12,853 nt of DNA from JBCCZC01 sp039188505 (GTDB lineage Bacteria; Pseudomonadota; Gammaproteobacteria; Xanthomonadales; SZUA-38). Position 1 is the first letter of the stretch. Every line of letters starts with the position of its first letter. The translations under genes were made by a program, and so were the position numbers. The notes under the pieces are model-generated. The model ran no database searches. It saw only the letters and a list, made by a program, of their open reading frames with translations, and was not told the DNA's origin. Shown piece after piece: positions 1-6,712 of this stretch. The DNA lies in NCBI GenBank assembly GCA_039188505.1, contig JBCCZC010000139.1, forward strand, positions 1-12,853, in the 5' to 3' direction.

Positions 1-1
1 C

Positions 2-322
2 CATGGCGATGACCACGACCACGGTGCCGATGACCATGGCGATGACCACGATCACGGCGCCGATGACCACGGCGATGAGCACGACCACGGCGCCGATGAC
101 CACGGCGATGAGCACGCCCACGGTGCCGATGATCACGGCGACGAGCACGACCACGGTGCCGATGACCATGGCGATGAGCACGACCATGGGGCCGATGACC
201 ATGGCGATGAGCACGACCACGGTGCCGATGACCACGGCGATGAGCACGACCACGGTGCGGACGACCACGGCAACGGGCACGATGATGGCGCGGACGACCA
301 CGGCCATGGACACACCGGTGAG
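2..322 (+). repeat. 33-bp tandem repeat encoding an 11-residue His/Asp-rich unit
   Basis: The unit ADDHGDEHDHG (33 bp) is repeated head to tail in frame. A partial copy lies at 2-25, seven well-conserved copies at 26-256, and two degenerate copies at 257-289 and 290-322. I count about 29 histidines in this tract, alternating with Asp and Glu, which is typical of low-affinity Zn/Ni/Cu buffering segments. Most differences between copies are silent (GAC/GAT, CAC/CAT, GGC/GGT/GGG), with a few replacements such as D to A in copy 3. That pattern suggests expansion by slippage or unequal recombination, with selection on the protein. The array probably continues left of the window. Confidence 0.93.
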
Positions 323-877
323 CCGAGTTCGATCACGGCCTTCCTCGTCGGCCTCGAGGATCGGACCTCGCTGCTCCGGCTCCAGCGCGCGATCAACGAC
401 TATCCCCGCGAACCGCTGCTCGCGATCGTCCCAGGCGTCACGCTGCAGGAGCTCTGGGGCCTGATCGGCACCGTGGAAAACGTCCTTCTCGCCGTGAGCG
501 GCTGCGTGATCGTGGCCGGCCTGCTGGGTCTGCTGGCCGCCATACTCACGAGCCTCAACGAACGCCGCCGCGAGATGGCCATCCTCCGCTCGGTCGGCGC
601 CCGACCGGCGCACGTCTTCTTCCTGCTGTTGTCGGAAGCCGCGATCGTCGCCGGGGCCGGCGCGATCGTCGGAGTGGCCGTTCAGTTCGCGCTCGTTGCG
701 GCGGCCCGGGAAGCGATCGAGACACGGCTGGGCATCCTCGTCGAGCTCCGGCCGCCGGGTGGCTTCGAGGGCCTGGTGGTCATCGTGGTGATGGTTGCCG
801 CCGTGCTCCTCGCCCTCTGGCCCGCGTGGCGCGCCTACCGAAACACGTTGGCTGACGGTCTGGCCGTACGCGTCTGA
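2..877 (+). CDS. FtsX/MacB-type ABC transporter permease with a His/Asp-rich periplasmic repeat (C-terminal part)
   Basis: The reading frame is open from the left edge (codons start at base 2), so the N-terminus lies outside the window; 291 residues are visible. Residues 1-107 are a His/Asp/Gly tandem repeat, followed by a soluble stretch and then the FtsX C-terminal membrane unit. Helices lie at about 158-184, 206-234 and 256-276. Between the first two is the family hallmark NERRREMAILRSVGARPAHVF, the cytoplasmic loop that couples to the ATPase. Such permeases work with a LolD/MacB-like ATPase, usually in mechanotransmission or extrusion rather than classical import. From memory, related permeases occur in the Zur-controlled operons PA4063-PA4066 of Pseudomonas and zrg of Vibrio, which encode His-rich periplasmic proteins. 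A zinc-linked role is therefore inferred. The ATPase and partner genes should lie to the left, outside the window. The family call is firm; the metal and direction of transport are not. Confidence 0.85.
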   Translation, partial: HGDDHDHGADDHGDDHDHGADDHGDEHDHGADDHGDEHAHGADDHGDEHDHGADDHGDEHDHGADDHGDEHDHGADDHGDEHDHGADDHGNGHDDGADDHGHGHTGEPSSITAFLVGLEDRTSLLRLQRAINDYPREPLLAIVPGVTLQELWGLIGTVENVLLAVSGCVIVAGLLGLLAAILTSLNERRREMAILRSVGARPAHVFFLLLSEAAIVAGAGAIVGVAVQFALVAAAREAIETRLGILVELRPPGGFEGLVVIVVMVAAVLLALWPAWRAYRNTLADGLAVRV

Positions 878-889
878 TGGCCAGCAGAA

Positions 890-920
890 GCTGATCTTCG
901 ACCGGATCGGCGCTGTTTTT
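890..920 (+). terminator. Possible rho-independent terminator after the ABC permease
   Basis: Just downstream of the permease stop, GCTGATC (890-896) pairs with GATCGGC (905-911), giving 7 bp including one G-U pair around an 8-nt loop. Three bases later comes GTTTTT (T916-T920). The stem is short and not very GC-rich, so this is a moderate call. If it works, the ORF starting at 928 cannot share the permease transcript efficiently. Confidence 0.42.
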
Positions 921-927
921 CCGGCGT

Positions 928-1167
928 ATGGCCGAACGCTTTCGCTGCTATGCCTTCGATGACCGACGCACCGAACCGCGCGGGGTCCGGCAACATCTGC
1001 GTTGCGATGTCGACGAAGGCCGGCTCGCGGCCGTCGATCCCGCGCCGCTCATCGCAACCGGGTCCGCATCGCTGACCGAGCGTCATCGGCGCTTTTTCGA
1101 GACCCGCTTCGCCGCCGACCTCGAATCCCCGTACGGCGAGCATGGCCTGACGTGGGATCAACGATGA
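928..1167 (+). CDS. Small hypothetical protein (79 aa), doubtful or remnant
   Basis: This 79-codon frame from ATG 928 has reasonable codon use for this genome. It ends at TGA 1165-1167, which overlaps the ATG of the next gene (ATGA), a common sign of translational coupling. The product is soluble, Arg/Asp/Glu-rich, with no signal peptide or membrane segment, and I do not recognise a family. Against it, no good Shine-Dalgarno precedes ATG 928, and a terminator-like hairpin ends only 7 bases upstream. The frame is open upstream only to a TGA at 892-894. It may be a real small gene, or the C-terminal remnant of a longer gene lost by deletion between it and the permease. Confidence 0.4.
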   Translation: MAERFRCYAFDDRRTEPRGVRQHLRCDVDEGRLAAVDPAPLIATGSASLTERHRRFFETRFAADLESPYGEHGLTWDQR

Positions 1168-1997
1168 GCGAGATCGCCGTTGTCCGCATTCTTGGCAATG
1201 ATCTCCCGCCGCGCCACGCGCCGGGCCAGACATTGGAGAACCTCCGCTTCATGCTGGAACATGAGCCGCCGCTCGCGGGCGCGGTGCGTCTGTGGGTGGT
1301 GAACCGCATTGCGGATCGGCAGGCCCGCGATGCCGTCACAGCTTTGCTGACCGCGCATGGCGAGATCATCCATGAGATCCCGTTCGACGCCGCGGCGTAT
1401 CGGGCGGCTGCGGCCTATCGACCGGGCAGGACGGAGTTGTATCGACCGCCCGATACGCCGGCGCTGCGAGAACACCATGCCCGGGTGCTCTATGCGATCA
1501 ACTGCAACGGTGCGCGCAATGTTGCGATCGAGCTGGGTCGAGAAACAGCCAGCTGGGTCCTGCCGCTTGACGGCAACTGCATCTTCTCGGGTGAGGGATG
1601 GCAGGCGCTACGCGGAGCGCTCGAGGCCGCCTCACCCGACGCCTGCCTCGTGGTCCCGATGTACCGGTTGCTCGCGAACGATGAGTACGCGGCCTTCTCG
1701 ACGGCCGACTACCCGGAGGCGGAGCCGCAGCTCGCCTTCGGCCCCGAATGCGAGGAGCGCTTCGACGAGGATTGGCGCTACGGCTACAGGTCGAAGATGG
1801 AGGTGTTCATGCGGTTGGGAATGACGCTGGAGCGATCGACGTACGGATCTCGGGTCATCGATGCGGACCGTCGCGCAGGTCATGTGCTGCGCCTGTTCTC
1901 CGGCGTGGCGGAAGGAGAGGGCGAGCACGGCCGGCGCGCCGAACTTCGCGATCAGGCCATCGATCAGTTGCTGCGGCGCCTCGAAGAGATCGTCTGA
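1164..1997 (+). CDS. Uncharacterised cytosolic protein, possibly glycan-related
   Basis: This 277-residue protein starts at ATG 1164, overlapping the preceding stop by ATGA; the start gives the natural N-terminus MSEIAVVRILGNDLPPRH. There is no signal peptide or membrane helix. Notable stretches are the N-terminal strand VVRILGNDLPPRH (6-18), a following LRFMLEHEP helix, LWVVNRIAD, the central WVLPLDGNC (about 131-139) followed by a Gly-Trp, and a C-terminal Arg/Glu-rich helix. The hydrophobic strand ending in LDG, followed by an aromatic-rich part, recalls the nucleotide-sugar region of GT-A glycosyltransferases. That is only a resemblance, as no canonical DXD is present. Its 3' end converges, 11 nt apart, on a sulfotransferase gene. 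This would suit a surface-glycan setting, but the function is unknown. Confidence 0.75.
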   Translation: MSEIAVVRILGNDLPPRHAPGQTLENLRFMLEHEPPLAGAVRLWVVNRIADRQARDAVTALLTAHGEIIHEIPFDAAAYRAAAAYRPGRTELYRPPDTPALREHHARVLYAINCNGARNVAIELGRETASWVLPLDGNCIFSGEGWQALRGALEAASPDACLVVPMYRLLANDEYAAFSTADYPEAEPQLAFGPECEERFDEDWRYGYRSKMEVFMRLGMTLERSTYGSRVIDADRRAGHVLRLFSGVAEGEGEHGRRAELRDQAIDQLLRRLEEIV

Positions 1998-2008
1998 CCG
2001 GCGCGTTC

Positions 2009-2593
2009 TCAGGTGCGGTGCCCGAGGCCTTTCCCCTTGTTCTCGTGGGGAAACGGGATCTCCGGTACGGGACAATCGAGGAAACCACAGAGATTTTCCC
2101 AGCCGTCACCGGCGGGGATGTTCATCACCAGGAGATCATCTTCGCGGCCGGCGAAACGATGCTCGACGCGCGCGTAGACGTCGGCCCGCAGGGCGGTCCA
2201 GGCCTCATGGTCGACCACGTTGAAGTCGCGGTCATAGTCCGGATTCTCTTGATTGAGCCTGACCTTTCGCTCGCGACTGGCAAGCCAGTCCGTCAGCCTG
2301 CGGTCGGTCAGGATGAACCGACTGCCCGGGTAATGGTCGTCGAGCTCCTCGAACCAGCGATACGGGGCAAAGTTCACGAAAGCGTCGAAGCGCTCGTCCA
2401 GCTCCGCGAGCGGAGGCCGTCCGGCCGCGCGGTTGGACTCGGCGATGTCGCTGATCCGCGTCCCGTCCACCTCGTGCCGGCCAACGCGAAAACCGAGGAT
2501 CCTCAGCGCCGCAGCCAGCGACGTGGAGCCGCTGCGGTTCATGCCGATGTGCAGCACGAGCGGCCGGCCCGTACCCGGCTCCCGACTACCCAT
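2009..2593 (-). CDS. PAPS-dependent sulfotransferase family protein
   Basis: This 194-residue cytosolic protein has the sulfotransferase P-loop fold. The N-terminal strand-loop HIGMNRSGSTSL (15-26) is the 5'-phosphosulfate loop, the counterpart of the common PKTGTTSL. The 3'-phosphate-binding segment YPGSRFILTDRRLTDWLAS occupies 88-106. The C-terminal WENLCGFLDCPVPEIPFPHEN (165-185) matches the usual family ending. The family moves sulfate from PAPS to hydroxyl or amino groups of carbohydrates or small molecules; the acceptor cannot be read from sequence. It starts 3 nt after the stop of the secreted propeller gene, without a clear Shine-Dalgarno, so it is probably translated by coupling from the same mRNA. 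The P-loop lysine is replaced by Arg20/Ser21. The protein is shorter than the typical 200-300 residues but has both cofactor sites and the C-terminal motif. Confidence 0.86.
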   Translation of the reverse strand: MGSREPGTGRPLVLHIGMNRSGSTSLAAALRILGFRVGRHEVDGTRISDIAESNRAAGRPPLAELDERFDAFVNFAPYRWFEELDDHYPGSRFILTDRRLTDWLASRERKVRLNQENPDYDRDFNVVDHEAWTALRADVYARVEHRFAGREDDLLVMNIPAGDGWENLCGFLDCPVPEIPFPHENKGKGLGHRT

Positions 2594-2596
2594 ACG

Positions 2597-5500
2597 TCAA
2601 TCGCAGCCCGAGTCGGCCAGGGCAGCCAGCTGCTCGTACGCCAGGGATCCGGCGCCTTCCGGTTGACCGTCCGGTTCCCACGACAGCGTGAAGCTGCGCT
2701 CGCCGGTGAAATCGAAGCGGACGGCGCCCCAGCGGTCGACCTGGGCGGCGTCGGGGTCGAACGCCGGCGGAAATTCGCCGCTCGAACCGATGAAGGCGTC
2801 GGCGACAACCGCGTTCCCATCGAAGCGCCCGCTGCCGACAAGCCAGAGCTGACGCCCGTCCCGATAGTGGTACCACGACCAGGCCAGCGCGGGCTCGCCG
2901 TCCTGGATCACGGTCTCGACGAGAAGACCCTGGCCATCCTGGGCCGGATTCCAGTACGTGCCGGTGCTGCAGAGACTGACACCCACGTCGCCGGCGGTGA
3001 CCGCCGTGGGATTGCTGAGCTTCGTCATCGCGAGCGTGCCGGCGCGGCCCGCGCCGAAGCCCGACTGCCAGCGCACGGAGACGTCATCGTCGGCGGCAAA
3101 CACGAGCTCGAGCTCACCCCACGAATCGCGGACCACGCGATCCGGGTCGAACGCCTCGCCGAAAGCGCCGCCGCGGGTAATCGTCATCGGAATCACCGCG
3201 CGATCGCGGGAGACGTCGCCAACGCCGATCAGCCAGAGCGGCTCGCCGTTCTCGTAGACATACCAGGCCACCAGTAGCTTCTGCGCGCCGCCCTGGTCGA
3301 TGAGCTGCACCTGGAGGCCATGACCAGGGGCGGTGTCGTCGAACCAGAAGCCGTTGACGCGGGGCGTGATCGTGTAGCCGGGCGCACCGTCGACGTCGGC
3401 CAGCGGTGCGCGCCAGACGCCGCGACCATAGGTGAACGCGAACAGCCAGGCGGTACCGTCATCGGAGGGCTCGTTGATGACGACCCGCTCGACGATCGCC
3501 CCGCCGAAACCGGTTTCCTCGACCTGCCAGTTCGCGCCGCCGTCCTCGGTGAAGAAGACACCGAGATCCGTGCCGATGTAGAGGTGGTCCGGATTGAGCG
3601 GATCGACCGCCAGCGAGTGGACGGGAACGTCGGGTAGCCGACCCGCACCCCCGCCATCGATCGGGAAGAAACTCTCGCCGCCGTCGGTCGATTTCCACAC
3701 GTGGTCGCCACCCAGCGACGAGTAGGTGGCGTAGGCGACATTCTCGTCGTTCGGATCGAAGAGCAGGGAGGAGACCCAGCCAGAGCGCGGCGTGGTCGAC
3801 GTCATCGCGCGACTGGACGTGCCGAGATTCGCGAGCGTGTGGCGGTAGATTGCCTTGCCCGTGCCGATCAGCGCCCAGGACGGCCGCGTCGGTGAGACCG
3901 CGATCGCGTTGGCCTTGTCCTGGAAGGTCGTGCCCGTCTGCTGCGAGGCGACCTGCCAGATCTCCCCGAACCCCGTTCCGCGGTAGAGCCGCTTGCCCGC
4001 CAGGTAGATCCGGGTGGTATCGGAGGGATCGAGAATGAAAGGCGTGATGAACATGAACTCGTCGCCGGGAAACGCGACTTCCCGCAGCTTCGCGCCGACG
4101 TTGGTGTAGTTGTAGTCCGCATCGAGGCGGTAGATCGCCGCATTCTGCGCGGAGGAGTAGATATTCTGGCGCTCGTGGTCGAAGGCCGAGTACGACCCGT
4201 CGCCACCGAGGACGCCCACCCACTGGTTCGCGAAGCCGGGCAGCCCGATGGCGTCGGTGCCGTTGTCCTGCATGCCCCCGATCACGAGGCCGCCGTCCGG
4301 CGACACGGTGCCATGGTAGAACTGGGTCGTGGTGAAGTCGGTGACCACCGGCGTGAACGTGACGCCCGCGCCGATGAGATTTCGATAGCCGTCGTTCTCG
4401 AAGTCCGTGGGCGCGTCCTGGTTGTCGGCAATCCACACGCCGCCATCGTTGCCGATCCAAAGCCGGTCGCTGGCGTCGAACATGAGGGTGTGAATATCGG
4501 GGTGCATGGCGGGTCCGGAGGAACCCGGCTGACGCTCCTCGTTGCCGAAATAGTTCGAGGTCAGGCCGAAGCGCCGGCCGCCGTCGTCGGAACGGTAGAG
4601 CTGCATACCGCCCACCCAGACCACGTCAGGATCGTTCGGGTCCACGGCGATCGCCTGGTTGTACCACCCGGCGCCATAGGGGGTGTTGCCGTCGACCCGT
4701 GCCTGCCAGGCGAAGGCGAGCATGAAGGTGCCGACGGGATCGTTGTCGCTGTTGCGCAGCGTGGCGGTCCAGCTCCGACCGCCGTCGTCGCTGCGGTGGA
4801 CGGCGTGCAGGCCGTTGTCGTAGTCGCCAACGCCGTCGCCGGTCTTGTCCGGCCCCGGCACGACGCTGGCAGACAGGGCGTAGACCACGTCCGGGTTCGA
4901 CGGTGCCACCGCGAGCGATGTGCGCCCCATGCCCGGTTCGCTCAGGGTGATCTGCCAGGTGCCGCTGCCCCCGGCGTCCTCGTTCAGATAGACGCGCGCA
5001 TCGCAGGGCGTGGTGCCGCAGGTTTCGGGCCCGAGACCCGGGAGGAAGTAGCGATCGTCCCGGGACCGGGACGCGCAGGTCGCCAGCACCTGGTCCGCTT
5101 CGCCGACCACGCGTACGGACAGGTCCGTGCAGCCCTCGTAGCGGTTGCCGGAGCCCTCGTCGGTGGAGAGCGAGTGGCCGAAGCTGACGCCGCCGTCATC
5201 CGACCGCCAGATGCCGGTGTTGGTCGCCGCGTAGAGCCGCTCGGGATTCTGCGGCGAGATGACGATGTCGCTGACGTACGCGAAGTTCTCGGTACGCGTC
5301 GCGGCGAGCTGCAGCCAGTCCGCGCCGCCATTCGTCGACTTGAAGATGCCCGCGCCGGTCATGTTCGAATAGGGGCGATTGGTGCGGCGGTAGAGCTCGC
5401 CGGTGCCGGCGTAGAGCACCTTGTCGTTAACGGGCGAGACCACGAGCGCGCCGACGTTCACGTTCACGAGCCGGTCGCCGAGGGGCACCCAGCGGCCGCG

Positions 5501-5902
5501 CTCGAGGCGCCAGACGCCGCCGGACACGCCGGCGGCCAGCGCCGTGCCGGTCGAGTCGAAGATCAGGCGCCGGGTCCGACCGCCCTTCTGGTTCGGGCCG
5601 AGGGCCTCCCACGCCGCGGGCGCCTTCGGGCGACTCGGGTGACGCTTGGCGTAGCGGTCGGTCGCATTCGACCGCGGCAGCTTCGCCCGCGCCTGGCGCG
5701 CCGGCTCGAGCGCGTTCATGGGCAGCGTTTCCATGCCCTCCCCAAGCCGCTTCTGCACGTGCCAGCGTGCCCGTTCCCAGGCGGCAGCCTTCGGAATCTG
5801 TTCGTAGTCGAGGCTCGGGGCGCTGTCCGTCGCCGGTTTGTCGGCCGCTGCGGCGGACGCGGTGAGGACGGTCAGGATCAGAGTGGAAAGTCGTCTCGCC
5901 AT
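2597..5902 (-). CDS. Large secreted BNR/Asp-box beta-propeller protein with duplicated C-terminal domain
   Basis: The product has 1101 residues. MARRLSTLILTVLTASAAAA is a Sec signal peptide, probably cleaved near residue 20. The start is supported by GCGAGGG on the minus strand just upstream. Residues about 95-835 form a sortilin/VPS10-like beta-propeller with Asp-boxes at 189-196 (STNGGADW), 234-241, 371-378 (SDDGGRSW), 438-445, 738-745 and 785-792 (TEDGGANW). Between them are recurring 'SPxNPxxxYAxT' strands. Residues 850-961 and 980-1093 are two copies of a 'GxWxxPxxxGxG...WYxYxxGxPLWLxGxG...AFDPD' module. Such proteins are extracellular or periplasmic and often bind glycans or proteins. 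No catalytic residues of sialidases or xyloglucanases could be assigned, so enzymatic activity is unproven. It is the first gene of a probable two-gene operon with the sulfotransferase. Confidence 0.9.
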   Translation of the reverse strand: MARRLSTLILTVLTASAAAADKPATDSAPSLDYEQIPKAAAWERARWHVQKRLGEGMETLPMNALEPARQARAKLPRSNATDRYAKRHPSRPKAPAAWEALGPNQKGGRTRRLIFDSTGTALAAGVSGGVWRLERGRWVPLGDRLVNVNVGALVVSPVNDKVLYAGTGELYRRTNRPYSNMTGAGIFKSTNGGADWLQLAATRTENFAYVSDIVISPQNPERLYAATNTGIWRSDDGGVSFGHSLSTDEGSGNRYEGCTDLSVRVVGEADQVLATCASRSRDDRYFLPGLGPETCGTTPCDARVYLNEDAGGSGTWQITLSEPGMGRTSLAVAPSNPDVVYALSASVVPGPDKTGDGVGDYDNGLHAVHRSDDGGRSWTATLRNSDNDPVGTFMLAFAWQARVDGNTPYGAGWYNQAIAVDPNDPDVVWVGGMQLYRSDDGGRRFGLTSNYFGNEERQPGSSGPAMHPDIHTLMFDASDRLWIGNDGGVWIADNQDAPTDFENDGYRNLIGAGVTFTPVVTDFTTTQFYHGTVSPDGGLVIGGMQDNGTDAIGLPGFANQWVGVLGGDGSYSAFDHERQNIYSSAQNAAIYRLDADYNYTNVGAKLREVAFPGDEFMFITPFILDPSDTTRIYLAGKRLYRGTGFGEIWQVASQQTGTTFQDKANAIAVSPTRPSWALIGTGKAIYRHTLANLGTSSRAMTSTTPRSGWVSSLLFDPNDENVAYATYSSLGGDHVWKSTDGGESFFPIDGGGAGRLPDVPVHSLAVDPLNPDHLYIGTDLGVFFTEDGGANWQVEETGFGGAIVERVVINEPSDDGTAWLFAFTYGRGVWRAPLADVDGAPGYTITPRVNGFWFDDTAPGHGLQVQLIDQGGAQKLLVAWYVYENGEPLWLIGVGDVSRDRAVIPMTITRGGAFGEAFDPDRVVRDSWGELELVFAADDDVSVRWQSGFGAGRAGTLAMTKLSNPTAVTAGDVGVSLCSTGTYWNPAQDGQGLLVETVIQDGEPALAWSWYHYRDGRQLWLVGSGRFDGNAVVADAFIGSSGEFPPAFDPDAAQVDRWGAVRFDFTGERSFTLSWEPDGQPEGAGSLAYEQLAALADSGCD

Positions 5903-6038
5903 GGCGATCCCTCGCTGAATCGGGGCCCCAAAGCTAGTACGGGGAGACGGTGCTGTACAGAGCCGGCGGATTCAGCCGTTCTGGAAAACGCGGCAGAACG
6001 GGCTTTCGGCACGATCTGCAAATGGCCGCTAGGGGGTG

Positions 6039-6075
6039 AAAAAAAGGTGCCCGGCGTCGCGGAACGACGCCGGGC
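6039..6075 (-). terminator. Rho-independent terminator of the TPR gene
   Basis: Read on the minus strand after the TPR gene stop, an 11-bp perfect stem (GCCCGGCGTCG at 6049-6059 with CGACGCCGGGC at 6065-6075) encloses a 5-nt loop. Three bases later comes a run of seven T (A7 on the plus strand, 6039-6045). This is a textbook intrinsic terminator. It isolates the TPR gene from the propeller gene downstream on the same strand, which must therefore have its own promoter between about 5903 and 6038. Confidence 0.92.
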
Positions 6076-6099
6076 GGAGGCCGGAGGGGACGTTCGGCC

Positions 6100-6609
6100 T
6101 CAGCGACGGGACGGGGTCACCATGCCGAGCTGGGCATCACCGGTGACCGTGAGGTCGGCCAGCAGGCTCAGATTGCGCCGCGGTGCGGTCTCACGCGGGT
6201 TCAGCGTTCGCGCGATGCGGAAGGCGGTTTCGGCCAGCGTCGTATCGCCGAGCATCAGGTGCGCGACGCCGAGGTTGTTGTGAAAGCGCCAGCTGGCCAC
6301 GCCGCCGCGCGTCTCGATGGCTGCCTGGCAGGCGTTGATGGCCGCCAGCGCATCGCCGCGCTCGAGGTGCGCCTCACAACGCAGGCCGTAGACCTCCGCA
6401 CGATCGCGGGGTTGGCTGGCCGTTGCTTCGGCCTTGTTCAGGATGTCGAGCGCCTGGCTGGTGAGGCCGCGGTCGAGGGCCCGCTCGGCCTTCGTGATCG
6501 CGGCGGGTTCGAAGTGGCTCAGCGCGTCGGCGGCGGTCACGGAGGTGGCCGCGGTCAGCATGGCGCCGGCAAACAGGGTGGTGATCAGTTTCGTGGGGAT
6601 CGAGTTCAT
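6100..6609 (-). CDS. Small secreted TPR-repeat protein
   Basis: This 169-residue protein has a Sec signal peptide (about residues 1-26, ending SVTA before ADAL), so it is probably periplasmic. Three tetratricopeptide-like helix pairs follow at about 36-61, 70-99 (AEVYGLRCEAHLERGDALAAINACQAAIE) and 107-138 (NNLGVAHLMLGDTTLAETAFRIARTLNP). These show the expected small residue, Gly and Ala positions. TPRs bind peptide segments of partners; the partner is unknown. The start at 6609 is preceded by GGAG at normal spacing on the minus strand. The gene is divergent from the LysR-type gene, across a region with a probable LysR operator, and it ends at a strong terminator, so it is a single-gene unit. 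Confidence 0.88.
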   Translation of the reverse strand: MNSIPTKLITTLFAGAMLTAATSVTAADALSHFEPAAITKAERALDRGLTSQALDILNKAEATASQPRDRAEVYGLRCEAHLERGDALAAINACQAAIETRGGVASWRFHNNLGVAHLMLGDTTLAETAFRIARTLNPRETAPRRNLSLLADLTVTGDAQLGMVTPSRR

Positions 6610-6647
6610 CGGGACTGCTCCGGTTCGGGTTCGTGATTCGCAGGTCC

Positions 6648-6676
6648 AGATTAGTTATGCTATGAATGCATAACAA
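6648..6676 (-). promoter_or_regulatory. Candidate sigma70-type promoter of the TPR gene
   Basis: On the minus strand TTGTTA (6671-6676) serves as -35 and TAATCT (6648-6653) as -10, separated by exactly 17 bp. Transcription would start near 6641, giving a leader of about 32 nt. The -10 match is only fair. The location is sensible: it is the most AT-rich stretch in the window and lies between two divergent gene starts. Confidence 0.5.
6654..6674. promoter_or_regulatory. Perfect inverted repeat with T-N11-A core, likely LysR-type operator
   Basis: GTTATGC-N7-GCATAAC is a perfect 7-bp inverted repeat. T6658 and A6670 give the T-N11-A spacing that LysR-type regulators recognise. It fills the spacer and part of the -35 of the predicted TPR promoter and lies 32 bp before the LysR start codon. 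It is thus well placed for control of the TPR gene and for autoregulation. Confidence 0.68.
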
Positions 6677-6696
6677 TACCGAGAAAAAGAACATTC

Positions 6697-6712
6697 CATT
6701 CAAAAATGAATG
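6697..6712 (+). other. Small hairpin over the LysR start codon
   Basis: CATTCA (6697-6702) pairs with TGAATG (6707-6712) across AAAA, enclosing the ATG at 6706-6708. In mRNA this 6-bp AU-rich helix is weak, but it would partly hide the initiation region, which also has only a poor Shine-Dalgarno (GAGAAAAAG, far upstream). It could also be a second DNA site for the regulator or a chance palindrome. Confidence 0.35.

Noticed and set aside
2..322. CRISPR array or non-coding minisatellite
   Set aside because: Units abut without unique spacers and stay in frame with a membrane protein domain.
3..464. Thr/Met-rich 153-residue ORF over the repeat, and the Pro/Trp/Ser-rich ORF on the opposite strand
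   Set aside because: Both are frame shadows of the 33-bp repeat. The real frame starts at base 2, encodes the His/Asp tract and runs on into the FtsX membrane domain.
1748..3277. Long plus-strand ORF (509 aa) over the sulfotransferase and propeller genes
   Set aside because: Antisense shadow in GC-rich DNA. The minus-strand products have clear family motifs and the plus-strand product has none.
2597..5902. Calling the propeller protein a sialidase because of its Asp-boxes
   Set aside because: Asp-boxes are structural. The Arg triad, nucleophile Tyr and FRIP-like motif of sialidases could not be assigned.
4175..6283. 702-residue plus-strand ORF
   Set aside because: Antisense to the propeller gene and running through the terminator. 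Its composition is low-complexity Val/Gly/Arg, with no signal, domain or ribosome site.
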